Source: Blastocystis sp. Blastoise (taxonomy: Eukaryota > Sar > Bigyra > Opalinata > Blastocystidae). From it: a stretch of 64,000 bases of DNA. Positions 1 to 10,323 of this stretch are shown piece after piece; the first letter of the stretch is position 1; the number at the start of each line of letters is the position of its first letter. The notes beneath the pieces are model-generated. The model was given only the letters and a program-made list of their open reading frames with translations, was not told the DNA's origin and made no database searches. The stretch lies in the NCBI GenBank assembly GCA_039096225.1, contig JBBPEB010000014.1, positions 1,127,501 to 1,191,500 on the forward strand, read 5' to 3'. Made by a program: the position numbers and the translations under genes.

Positions 1-387
1 TTGAATAACAGTTTTAACTTGAGATTCTTTGGCTGTTGACAAAGATGTAATAATCACGGGGAGAATAGAAATATATTTAAATAAAGATGTATAATGATCT
101 GGATCCACAATATAATGAATAGTAATAATAAGAGCATCAAATAACAATGATTCCTGAATAAACTTTGAATAAGTATTGATATCCGACCATTGTGTTCTAA
201 TTTGTGTTCCACTCTCTATGGATAATAACTCCTGTAATTCTTGAATAGAGTTATAAATAGGTGAAGAAGTTAGTTGCTGTTCTATATTGAAATAATAATA
301 AAGATAAAAAAAAATGAAATGAAGTGAAATGAAGTATTATTAATGATATAAATGATATAATATATATTATAAATGATATAAATGATA

Positions 388-458
<71 letters not shown>

Positions 459-1018
459 AATAACATAAAATAAATAAAATAACATAAAATAACATAAAAT
501 AAATAAATAAATAAATATACTTAAATCTTGAGTATATCCGCATATACATATATGAAGAAGTGAATCGTTTCTCATTTTATCTTGAGAAGGAGAGGTAGAC
601 GTAAGTAGATAGTATAGTGTTTTATGTATAAATAGAGGATGAGAGAGAGGAAGGATAGATAATGATGGATTCGATATATAGAGAGATAAGAGCAGACGAT
701 ATAGACTGATATTTTGATCACTAGATAGAAATATATATAGAGTATATATATATAGTCATCTTTAGGGGGATATAAACAATTTATGAATATATATAGAATT
801 AAAAACACTGGATGATGTGATATATATATATATATAATTTGAATATAGTAATAAAAAGAGAATATTTATTACAATAAAAAGAAGTTCACTAGTGAGAGAA
901 TACAATAAACATATATATATATATATACATATTATTAAGTAATGTTGATATATAGGATAATGCAACTTTATATTCGTTTGAAGGATTTGGGTAATATAAT
1001 GTACCAGTATATAAGACA

Positions 1019-1068
<50 letters not shown>

Positions 1069-2351
1069 GAGAATAGGTGAATTGAGTAGCTGTGTGGGTT
1101 TCTATTTCTTGCTGAATATATTTTAAGAACAATGCTGATGAAGGATCCACTGAAGGAATAAGATTTCTGATAAATGATTGGATAATAAGATATTGAACGG
1201 ATGACGCACTTCCATCTTCTACAATTTGATTGACTAAAGAGGATCTCTGTTCCGCAGGGGTATCCAACAACTGAAATATATATATGATATTTAGATTATT
1301 GTATAAGTAGTTTAAAATAAATAAATAAAATAAATAAATAAATAAATAAAAATAAATAAATAAAATAAATACAACAAAATAAAAATTAATAAATAAAATA
1401 AATAAAATAAATAAATAAATAAATAAATAAAAATTAATAAAATAAATAAAATAAATAAAATAAATAAAATAAATAAATAAATAAGCAATAATAATAAATA
1501 AATAAACAAATAAAATAAATACAACAAAATATAAAAAAAATAAATAAGCATACACTTTCAATTCGATGAGTAATAATTTGATTATAAATAGATAATGACG
1601 TATTTATACAGTTCATCTGTTTAATATCATCATATTCTCCTTTTTGAATAAGATAATTATAACATATATCATATATTCCTATTTTCTGTTTTCCTATCCA
1701 TTGATCACAACAATTCAATAAGGCATCTCGACATTCCTTGTGAGTAATTAAACGTATAAACCACGAAGGGACAGTTTTGGAATGACAGAGAAAATGATCA
1801 AAAAGATCAGGATTAAAACGAGTTTCTAACTATATATATTATATTAAATAATATATATAATATTTACTGCTTGTATAATAAATTTCCAACTTTCATCTTT
1901 TAATGATTGTTCAAGAGAATTTTTACCTTTATTTATATAGATAATTATATATTTTACTTTGAACGTATATATATATATACTATCAAGATCAGGTTGTAGT
2001 GATAATAAAGAGTCAAAAACCATGTTTAACATAGGAATTCTTCCAACATAACTAAAAAAAGAGGAAACATCATTAGTTAGAAAATATTCAATAGTTAAAT
2101 AGAAAGTTATTTACTTTTTGAATATAGAATCGGCGATCTCCTCTGCAGAAATATTTTCATTTAGTGATTCTTTGATAGATTTTAGAAGATTTGGCTAAAA
2201 AGAATTTTTTATGAAATGCAAAAAATAATTATACATTAAGAATAGAATCTTCTTCCTGAATAACTCTCTTTATTCGTGATTCATCTTCAGAAGCTTTTCG
2301 TTTATGATCAGAATCCATATCATTATTTTCTGATTTTATGTTTGCGTCCAT
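1..2351 (-). CDS. nelfcd: NELF-C/D (TH1-like) negative elongation factor subunit, partial (C-terminus off the left edge)
   Basis: NELF-C/D is a subunit of the negative elongation factor complex, which holds promoter-proximal RNA polymerase II in a paused state in the nucleus. The start ATG is at 2349-2351, followed by an acidic/basic N-terminus and at least seven exons separated by short introns. Recognisable TH1-family blocks appear in order: FNPDLFDHFLCHSKTVPSWF then IRLITHKECRDAL (about 1720-1830), which aligns by eye with the family block containing FDPRKADSIF; then a helical block with VEDGSASSVQYLIIQSFIRN (about 1080-1275); then HPLFIHKTLYYLL (about 575-720); and a last exon reading to base 1. 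The introns hold long (AAAT)n and (TA)n tracts. The divergent neighbour NAA40 starts 232 bp away, so a shared promoter is likely. Identity is my family recognition without an alignment; exon joins near 770-1080 are the least certain. The missing C-terminus lies outside the window. Confidence 0.72.
388..459. repeat. (AAAT)n microsatellite in a NELF-C/D intron
   Basis: An almost perfect tetranucleotide run of about 18 units lies in the intron between two coding blocks. A related degenerate AAAT tract continues to about 520. Confidence 0.9.
1022..1066. repeat. (TA)n microsatellite forming most of an intron
   Basis: About 22 TA units make up an intron of the NELF-C/D gene, ending at the exon that starts near 1070. 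Introns made almost entirely of TA recur through the window. Confidence 0.9.
1317..1490. repeat. Degenerate AAAT/AAATA tract in a NELF-C/D intron
   Basis: About 170 bp of AAATA- and AAAT-type units lie between coding exons. Long runs of hydrophobic I/F/L/Y reading frames on the minus strand here are an artefact of this composition. Confidence 0.8.
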
Positions 2352-2583
2352 ATTTGAGATAAATAGAACAAAATAAAGAAAGCTAATAGACTTTGATAGA
2401 TTTTATTTCTTTTCTTTTGTTTTTAGAAACATGATTATTCTAAAAACCTTACTATAATACCATAAATAATTACGATTTTTATAATTCAAAATTATTTGTT
2501 TTGATCTGTTTTTGTCGTAAATAAAAAGTATTATTCAATATCTCTTATTTTACAATTGATAAAAATGTGTTTACTGTCTAGTC
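2352..2583. promoter_or_regulatory. Divergent intergenic region between nelfcd and naa40
   Basis: The 232 bp between two head-to-head start codons must contain both promoters. It is AT-rich with T-runs; no specific element is recognised. Confidence 0.45.
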
Positions 2584-3738
2584 ATGGCAAAAAAGACTTC
2601 AGAAAAGGCAAAGTTGAAGAAAGAATTAAGAAAACAGTATTATTATTCTTTGATTTATATATAGATTAACAAGTAATATCGTTTATAATATAGACTACAG
2701 GAAGAACAATTGAGAAAACAAAATATTGTTAATGAAGCTACTGCTCGTGTTGATATTCTGGACGGATTAACTCCCCTAACAAAATTTACAATTAACAATG
2801 AGTCCTATGAAGTTAAATTTTTCACAAGAGACTCTATTCCTTCAGATGTACTTGATACCGTATTTGACTTAACAAAAACAAATATGAAATCTTCTTATGA
2901 AGCTTGTGATTGGGGTTGGAAAGATGGACAAAAATGTATATATAAGAAATTATTTGTTTCTATATTATTATGATTCTTCTATTTCTTAGGGAGTGAATTT
3001 GTTGATAATACAGCAAGATTTTTAGTTGTATGGATGCTTATTAATCTTATTTTATATATTCCATGTATTATAGTTATATAATAATGATAAAATAGCAGGA
3101 TTTGTTCATTTCCGTTTCATGGTAGACGAAGGATTTGAAGTTATTTATATGTATATAATAATAATTAGTTATACTAAATGTAATAATAACAATAAAATTA
3201 ATAATAATAAAAATACAATCATAACTGTTTATTACATATAATTTATATATTTATTATAATATATAGATATGAGATTCAAATAGATAAATCTTATCAGAGT
3301 AGAGGATTAGGTGCTAAATTAATTCGCTTAATCGAATTTATTGGTATGAAAAATCATATGCAATTCTCTGCTCTTACTTGTTTTAAAGTATATATATATA
3401 TATATATATTGTTCTTAATACTACTTTTCTACTATATACATTTATATAGCATAATCCCAAAGCGTATCGTTTTTATACAATTAAAATGGGGTATATATTT
3501 TTATAGTCATTTAGTTATTTATCATATTTATTATATATATTAATAGATATGTAATCGATGCTCAGTCACCTAGTAAATTTGATATTGATGTATATATATT
3601 TCGATAATTTTAAAATCAAAACTAGTTATTTATTATTATTAATATTCTTATAAGCTTAATCTATACTATTATCTATAGGAATGTTATGAGATATTATCTA
3701 AATGTATCGATCCTCATCTCGTTCCTCCTACTCGATAA
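2584..3738 (+). CDS. naa40: N-alpha-acetyltransferase 40 (NatD), histone H4/H2A N-terminal acetyltransferase
   Basis: NatD is a GNAT enzyme that acetylates the alpha-amino group of histones H4 and H2A. The gene starts ATG GCA AAA AAG (lysine-rich N-terminus), and about seven exons are joined across GTATAT...ATAG introns. Family blocks seen: NMKSSYEACDWGWKDGQK (about 2880-2935), FVDNTARFLV (2997-3040), GFVHFRFMVDEGFEV (3100-3145), YEIQIDKSYQSRGLGAKLI (3270-3325), where Q/R-x-x-G-L/x-G/A is the acetyl-CoA binding loop, HNPKAYRFYTIKMG (3449-3490) and CYEILSKCIDPHLVPPTR before TAA at 3736-3738. The HNP-x-A-x-x-F/FY block and the terminal YEILSK are strongly NAA40-like. The predicted length, about 210 residues, fits the family. 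Confidence 0.85.
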
Positions 3739-3882
3739 ATATTAATATATACATTAGGAAATACTTTTACTTAAATATTAGTTTCGTTATTGGAAATTAT
3801 TTTATATTGTGAATCTATATTAAATAAATAATTTTTATAAAATTGTTTTTCACATATGTGAATAAAATAAATAAAAAAGAAG

Positions 3883-3955
3883 CGCCCACCGGGGGGCTCG
3901 AACCCCCGACCACCAGGTTAAGAGCCTGGCGCTCTACCGACTGAGCTAGACGGGC
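3883..3955 (-). tRNA. trnK-CUU: tRNA-Lys (anticodon CTT)
   Basis: A complete 73-nt cloverleaf reads on the minus strand. The acceptor is GCCCGTC paired with GGTGGGC with a G discriminator. The D-arm contains TAGCTCAGTCGGTAGAGC (A box), the anticodon loop is CTCTTAA with anticodon CTT, and the T-arm is GGGGGTTCGAGCCCCC (B box). There is no intron and no encoded CCA. The AT-rich flanks make this GC island stand out. Its base composition and canonical boxes mark it as a nuclear cytosolic tRNA. Confidence 0.97.
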
Positions 3956-4156
3956 TTTATATTTATTTTTCAAAAGTGGCCTAGTTGAAAATATAATTAT
4001 AATTATCATACATTTATTACGTTTTATCGTACTATAGTTCTTATCATTCATAAAAATTGTTATATAAGTAAGAAACTAAATATTTTAAAATATAGAATCT
4101 ATTAATTTAATAATTAAAACGATGTACAAATAATAAGAATAATAAGCAAGAAATAA

Positions 4157-4698
4157 TTATGTTTTTTTGGATTTCTTTGATGATTTTGTGAGTTCACTTT
4201 GTCTCTTTTCAAGTTGAGCCTTTTTGTCTAACTTCATTTGTTGTAATCTCTATAGGTGAAAAATTAAATGTAGAATAAATAAGAAAACAATAAAAATAGA
4301 TAATAAAATACTTCATATTGTTTTTTGGATTCTTTTTCTTCAAAAATACCATGTTCGACACACCACTTTAAGGCCATAAAGCTATCCGGATTTTGTTGAT
4401 TTAATGATTCATAAAAGACACGATCACCTTGACCCTAGATAGACAGTTGAATCAATTATGATGTTCTTTTTAAAAGAAAGGAATTGAACAAAATATGTAT
4501 ATATAACATAAATACAGGAGATGGTGTAGGTCTAGTTTGACCCATTTTCTTAGCAGTATAAATTTCTTTTAGGAAAGCTTCTTCTTCACTATCTACTTCT
4601 TCTTTGATTTCTGACTTTACTTTTATATCTCCCTCAAGTTTAACAGAAGTTTGAGTTGGTTTTTTCTCTTGTTTAACAGTAGTTGATGATGTTGTCAT
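4157..4698 (-). CDS. Small Lys/Glu-rich protein of unknown function (about 132 aa)
   Basis: Three exons: 4516-4698 (MTTSSTTVKQEKK..., Lys/Glu-rich, probably disordered), a middle exon with a compact motif GQGDRVFYESLNQQNPDSFM followed by ALKWCVEHGIFEEKE, and a final basic helix (RLQQMKLDKKAQLEKR...KSSKKSKKT) ending at TAA 4157-4159. All joins keep frame with GT...AG introns. The middle exon (FYESL..QNPDS.MALKWC.EHG) looks like a conserved eukaryotic motif of uncharacterised proteins, but I cannot name the family. The basic tail and lack of any signal peptide suggest a nuclear or nucleolar protein; that is inference. Confidence 0.7.
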
Positions 4699-5382
4699 TG
4701 TTTTCTTTGCTTTCTCTAATGAAATCTTATCTAAAAGATATAATCAAGTGCATTCATAAACATACTTGTATCTTCTGAACTTATCTGAATAGGTTTTATT
4801 CAAAACAAGAATTACAATTTGTTCTTCGATTCAAATGGGTATTTAAAATATTCAGACCAAAAAAATATTATTAAGATAATGTCTGAAAACAGTTTAGCTT
4901 GTTTTGTTTGATTTGATTTTTCTTGCTAAAACTAGATTGGTTTTGATGTTTAGTATGATATAAAAGTAACAGACCAATGTGAATATTATTCGTACATGGT
5001 TGTGTGATTATTCTGTGATTATGAAATGTCATTAGTTCACATTATGTATCTCTTTTCTGTTATTTAGATCTCTGTGAATATACCCAAAGAATGCTAAGTG
5101 TGAATCTATATGAATTTTCATGATCAAAGAGCTCTTCTCTGTGAACTATCAGGAATCATGCTATTTTATTGATTTTTGTGTTTTAAATATGGAATATGGA
5201 TACAAAAGGCGATATTAAATGAAATAAAAAAGAACGAGTTATTTTAAGAGGAATTTTATTCAAAAATAAGATAGTCAAAATGAAAGCATATAAAAGAAAC
5301 GTTAATACGTGCGAAACTGAAAGGAAAAATGGAAAAATAGAAAAGAGGATGATATTTAAATAGAATAACTGAAAAGAATAAT
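4699..5382. other. Intergenic, no gene seen
   Basis: This AT-rich spacer upstream of the Lys/Glu-rich gene and downstream of the RING gene shows no tRNA, repeat or conserved frame. The frames present are hydrophobic composition artefacts. Confidence 0.6.
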
Positions 5383-7413
5383 TCACACTTCATGCATTTC
5401 AATAACTTTTGAGTTATTCGGCGAGATATCTATATTAATAGAAACAGTAGTATGATCGGCAGGTATAACTGTTCTATTAACATTATCTTCAGGGAGACTA
5501 ACTGGTTTAGTGGATTGATAACCATGATAATCACATAAAGCAGTTTTATGAGCTTTTAATTGTTGTTTACATAATGGACATATTGCTCTTCTTCTATACC
5601 ATTTCTCTAAACATTCTATAATGATGAATATATAATTTGATATTACTTGTTGAAAAGAAGAAATAACGTTATAAATAAAATATGATAAATAAAATATAAT
5701 AAATATATGATAACTACAATAAATAATAAAATATATAATAAATAAAATATTTAATAAATAAATAATAAATAATAAATAAATAATATATAAATAATATATA
5801 AATAATATAATAATAATAACTATGAAAACAATAAAACAATGCATACCACAATGAAATGCATGCCCACATTCAAGATTATATATATAATCATCGTCTTCAA
5901 TAAGATTCAAACAAATCATACATTCATTATCTTTATGATCATCCAGAGAATAGTCAGGCTCCATATCTGGTTCTATATATAGAAATAGATATAGAAATAG
6001 AGTGCTTGTATATAATTCTATATGATGAATGTCCTACTTTTATAATTCTTTTTCCATTTCTGATAGGTAATTTGACTTTTTGTTTGTTGTAAGGTAACGT
6101 CGTTAATAGTTAAAGATATATATCTTAATAGTATAATCAATATATATCAATAATAGTATATTATATATATAGTATATAAGGATATATTGTTTACTTCTGG
6201 AAGTATAGATTCCTCAATGTTCCAATATCTTAACTATAATGTATATATAGGAAATATATACTAAAAGGTTTTTATAAATTAAAGTATCAAAAAAAAAAAT
6301 GAAATTAGGTAAAATAATAGTAATAATAATATAAATATATACTTCAACAATACCCATGGTTACCAGTTGTCTTTCCATATTGAGTAGAAAAAGAAAAGTA
6401 ACAATATTAACGCAAATATATAATGATCCAAAAAGAACAAGACAAATATAAAGAACAAACAATGTTGTATTTATATTCTATATAAACAACGTGAATACTG
6501 TAATTATTACAAAAATACATATAAAATTAATTAGTTTAAAAAATAAGGATTACAAAACATACACAAGCTTGTATTTGTTCATAAAGATATGCACCATAGC
6601 TAAGCCAAGAAAAAGTCACAATTTTTATAAATTAAGGTAAACAAAAATAGATATATATGAAAGATAATAAATTATTTAAAATAGATATATATGAATGATT
6701 ATAAATTATTTAAAATAGATATATATGAATGATTATGAATTATTTAAAATAGATATATATGAATGATTATAAATTATTTAAAATAGATATATATGAAAGA
6801 CAATAAATTATATAAAATAGATATATATGAAAGATAATAAATTATATAAAATAGATATATATGAAAGATAATAAATTATATAAAATAGATATATATGAAA
6901 GATAATAAATTATTTAAAATAAATATATATGAAAGATGATAAATAATTTAAAATAAATATTTATGAAAGAAAATGAATTATTTAAAATAAATCTATGAAA
7001 AATTATATAATATTAAATATCTAAATCTGATTCAGTATGTATGAATGATAATAAATTATTTAAAATGGATATAAGAGACACAGAAAAGAGAACTAATGCA
7101 GGAAATTTGTATTTTGATGGAGATTCTGTTTCAAGTGAATAACACCAAAGATCTCCACCAACAAGAAAAAGCAATAGAAATCCATATATAATACACCAAA
7201 TCTATATGATTGAAAAAAATTTCAAAAAACTTCACAATGATTAAAGAATAATGAGATGATAATGTAATGTACTGCAAGAATAGTAGAACAATTATCATTG
7301 ATAGCAATTGATCCAACAGAAAGGGATATACAACTTAAAATAAGGAAACTAATAAGTTTCGTTAATGTAATCCATCTTGGAGGAGTAGAAAAGTAGAAAT
7401 CCCAAGATCTCAT
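5383..7413 (-). CDS. Multi-pass membrane RING-H2 E3 ubiquitin ligase
   Basis: The predicted product is a membrane-anchored ubiquitin ligase. The start MRSWDFYF is at 7413 and the stop TGA at 5383-5385. The first exons encode several hydrophobic segments: ITLTKLISFLILSCISLSVG, then IWCIIYGFLLLFLVGG, LVLFSVS..., FVLYICLVLFGSLYICVNIV. The last exons carry the RING-H2: CMICLNLI...LECGHAFHC, split by an intron inside HC|ECLEKW, then CPLCK, giving the C-x2-C, C-x-H-x2-H-x2-C, C-x2-C zinc ligands. A polar C-terminal tail ends KVIEMHEV. The order (several TM segments then C-terminal RING-H2) resembles plant multi-TM RING-H2 ligases. One intron near 7200-7223 is only about 29 nt. Joins around 6050-6250 are the least certain. 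Substrate unknown. Confidence 0.72.
6642..7070. repeat. 34-bp minisatellite (about 11-12 copies) inside an intron of the RING gene
   Basis: The unit reads ATAGATATATATGAAAGATA plus ATAAATTATTTAAA, with small variants (GAAAGATAATAAATT versus GAATGATTATAAATT). Period is constant at 34 bp for most of the array and becomes degenerate toward 7000. It lies between the exons near 6600 and 7090. Confidence 0.9.
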
Positions 7414-7999
7414 TTAAAGACAAATGAAGAATTTTAAAATATTACAAAAAAATAGTTGTAGAATTAAGAAAGACATATGCTTGAAGGAAACAAAATAATA
7501 AAATGACTCAATTTGAATCTTCTCTTTGTTGACGCATCATAAATATCGAATTTTTATTGGTAGATACTTTGACAAATAAAACGCCCTAGTTTACGGATAA
7601 ATATCGAAAAAAAAAAATCATCATTAGTCAGTTGTTATCTGAAAAATAAATATATATTTAAAGGAAAAAATTTTGAGAATTTTCTTTTTATTTATAGAAT
7701 TCTTATTTTTAAAATAGAATTATAGAATGAAAAGCCATTTATATCTACAATAATAAAAAAAGATGAAATGTTCATTAATTTTAGATATATTTGAATATAA
7801 TCATTTTTAGTCAAATAAATCCAAAACTAAACTAGGTTTGATCATATAATAAAAAATGTTTTTTGATCATGAATAATATTATATCATAAAGCATATTATA
7901 TATAACATATAAATACATTTGAATATCAAATATAATTGACTACTATTATATAATAAAGCATATTATATATATACTATCAAATGATTAAAATAAATTAGT
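7414..7999. other. Intergenic, no gene seen
   Basis: AT-rich spacer between the start of the RING gene and the 3' end of the protease gene. Short TATATA duplications occur near 7880-7975; no coding or RNA signal. Confidence 0.6.
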
Positions 8000-8974
8000 T
8001 TAATAAAGAATAGGGAAATAGGCATTCATGTTGATACCACAAATACCTTCACCTTCTTCAACATAAGCAATCTTAACATAACCATCAAGACCCCAAGAAG
8101 TACCCCAAGAGTTTCTAACAAGTAAATATTTCTTTCCATCTTCTTCTCCAGAACCAACAACAACAACAGCATGATTACGACTGGTACCACATTCTTCAGA
8201 ATCAATAATACCACCAGTATATTGTTTAAATACAGGTTTATCAGCTTCAATAGAAACAGAAACAGGTTGGTTTTGAAGAGCACTAACTAAAGAAGCACCA
8301 CTATTAACAGTAACCTTAGAGAAAGTCTTAATTGTAGGTAAAACTTTAGTACATGAATCAGCAGTACAAGCATTATCAGTAGCAGTATAAGGATAAGATT
8401 CTCTTGAACAAATACTATGGAGTTCATAATAAACAAAGGCAGTATCAACATTACCACCACCACAACCAGCAGCATTATTAACACAATCAACTAATTGTTG
8501 TTCAGAAAGTTCAAGAAGATTTCCTGTCTTGATAGCATTAGCACTTTCAATAGAAGAAATAGCAGAGAAAGCCCAACAAGAGCCACAATGGCCTTGATCT
8601 CTAATAGCATTGACAACGTTCTTTTCTCTCCAATCAATAGGAGTGAAAACACTAGCTTTCTTACTATAAACAGTAACATCACCTCTTAACTTACTATCAT
8701 AGTTACAACCACAGAACTTACCATTCTTGAACTCTTCGTTAGTAAGATCAGTAAAAATAGTTAAACCAAGAGAATAAGAATGACCTTTTTGATTCTCAGC
8801 ATTGATGTAATCGATGTTTTCAGCAAAAACGGAAAGACGATATTTGTATTCAGCATCTGTATACTTCTTGTTGAATTTAGAAAGGAAAGAATCATAGTAA
8901 GCTCTGTAATAAGCATTGCTATGTTCTAAGGAAAACACAGCAGCAATGAAGAAAAGTAAATAAATAGCCTTCAT
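8000..8974 (-). CDS. Cathepsin L-like papain-family cysteine protease (C1A), intronless
   Basis: The product is a 324-residue preproenzyme of the papain family, acting in lysosome/food vacuole or secreted. I choose the ATG at 8972-8974 because it gives a clean signal peptide (MKAIYLLFFIAAVFSLEHSNA, residues 1 to about 21); an in-frame ATG 45 bases upstream would bury it. Residues about 25-100 are the inhibitory propeptide with an ERFNIN-like helix (YKYRLSVFAENIDYINAEN). The mature domain starts near TPIDWR. Catalytic residues: the Cys in QGHCGSCWAFS (residue 133), the His in RNHAVVVVG, the Asn in VRNSWGTSWG; oxyanion Gln in RDQGHC. The length fits the family. It is one of very few multi-hundred-residue genes here without introns, and its codons are less A/T-ending than its neighbours', as expected for high expression. 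Confidence 0.95.
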   Translation of the reverse strand: MKAIYLLFFIAAVFSLEHSNAYYRAYYDSFLSKFNKKYTDAEYKYRLSVFAENIDYINAENQKGHSYSLGLTIFTDLTNEEFKNGKFCGCNYDSKLRGDVTVYSKKASVFTPIDWREKNVVNAIRDQGHCGSCWAFSAISSIESANAIKTGNLLELSEQQLVDCVNNAAGCGGGNVDTAFVYYELHSICSRESYPYTATDNACTADSCTKVLPTIKTFSKVTVNSGASLVSALQNQPVSVSIEADKPVFKQYTGGIIDSEECGTSRNHAVVVVGSGEEDGKKYLLVRNSWGTSWGLDGYVKIAYVEEGEGICGINMNAYFPILY

Positions 8975-10323
8975 TTTAATAGAAAACAATAATAAATAAA
9001 AATGGCTTCGAGTATCCATGTATTCTTAGTCATAATCTGTTTTCCCTTTTTGATTTCGATGACGCATGTCTATGATGCTTTATCATCATTATGACAAGGA
9101 GTGGCTATAACACGTTTATGCAAGTTAGATTCGAGAAACTTAATAATGTTCCTATTATTGATTTGATGTTTGTACCCAATTATATATGACACATATTAAT
9201 TAGAGTCAGTAGAAGTCATTATCGAATTCAATGTGTTTTCAACTACAATAATTACGGGAATAACATGCTCATTTACGATTATGGACATAAACAATAATAT
9301 TAATGTAGAAACCTGTGTTTCCATACCCTGTTTTTTAATGCTTTGTATCCATTAATTTTTTTCTTGGAATTACTTTTTCAATTATTATAGCTATATTTAT
9401 ATTTACTCTATTTTTAATAATTTGCATAGGAACTCAAGTTCTTGAATATTATATGACACATCATTTTGAAGTTTTTCTAGTCTTTGTGGGTAGAATCTCA
9501 TATTTTTTTCTTTTATCAGAAAAATGCCATAAGATTTGAATAAACGAATCTAATCCTTAAAAGTGAATACTAGACAATAAACGAAAACTTCTACATTTAT
9601 AAAAAAATGGTGAAGAGAATTAATTTTGTTTATTAGGATTCATTGTTACTTATTTGATGTGAAATACTAGAGAACATAATATGTATAAATCTCAAAATCT
9701 TGAAAAGTTTGATTGTAATTCTTGAATAGTGTTTATTTTAAGTTTCTAATTAGCATCGTATGTTCTAGACCATTCAATAAAAAATATAATCAGTGTACGC
9801 TTTGGAAACAAATATGAACAACAAGATTCAACCTATTGATATCATCTTTATTAAATCACTTATATGTAGATTTCAACACATATCAATCAAATTGAGAACA
9901 TATAAATGAGAAATCATATTGATATTCAAATCATTTGCATCATTACAAAGTTTGTTAGACTTGAATAGGTAAGAAAACATACAAAATGAATGGACTATGG
10001 GCAAAGACGAATTGAAAGATCTTGATAAACAGTGTTCTACTAGCAAACAAACCATGCAGAAAAGACTGTATATCATCTTATGATTGATTACTATGATCTT
10101 ACTTTCTCTTTTAGTAATAAAAGCACAAAAAAATATGGAAAGATGAGGAATGAACAGTTCCGTATTTATTTTCAGATTATTCTTAGAATTTCAATGAAAT
10201 TTTAGTAGTTTTACGTGATTTTTCGTGTAGCAAGTTCACTTTTTATTGTTTATTTTGAAAAGATTACTTATTTAAACATATATTTTATTTTTTTTTTCTT
10301 TTATTGAATTGATTTAAAAAAAA
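8975..10323. other. 1.35-kb intergenic region, no gene seen
   Basis: Holds the promoters of the protease (-) and the ARM/PH gene (+). No conserved frame, tRNA or repeat array is visible. Base composition is slightly less extreme than in introns. Confidence 0.6.

Noticed and set aside
282-575. Hydrophobic I/L/F/Y frames over the (AAAT)n tract
   Set aside because: Intron simple repeat read through; no start context or domain.
9873-10076. 67-residue minus-strand frame in the intergenic region
   Set aside because: No family resemblance, no splice neighbours and no compositional difference from spacer DNA.
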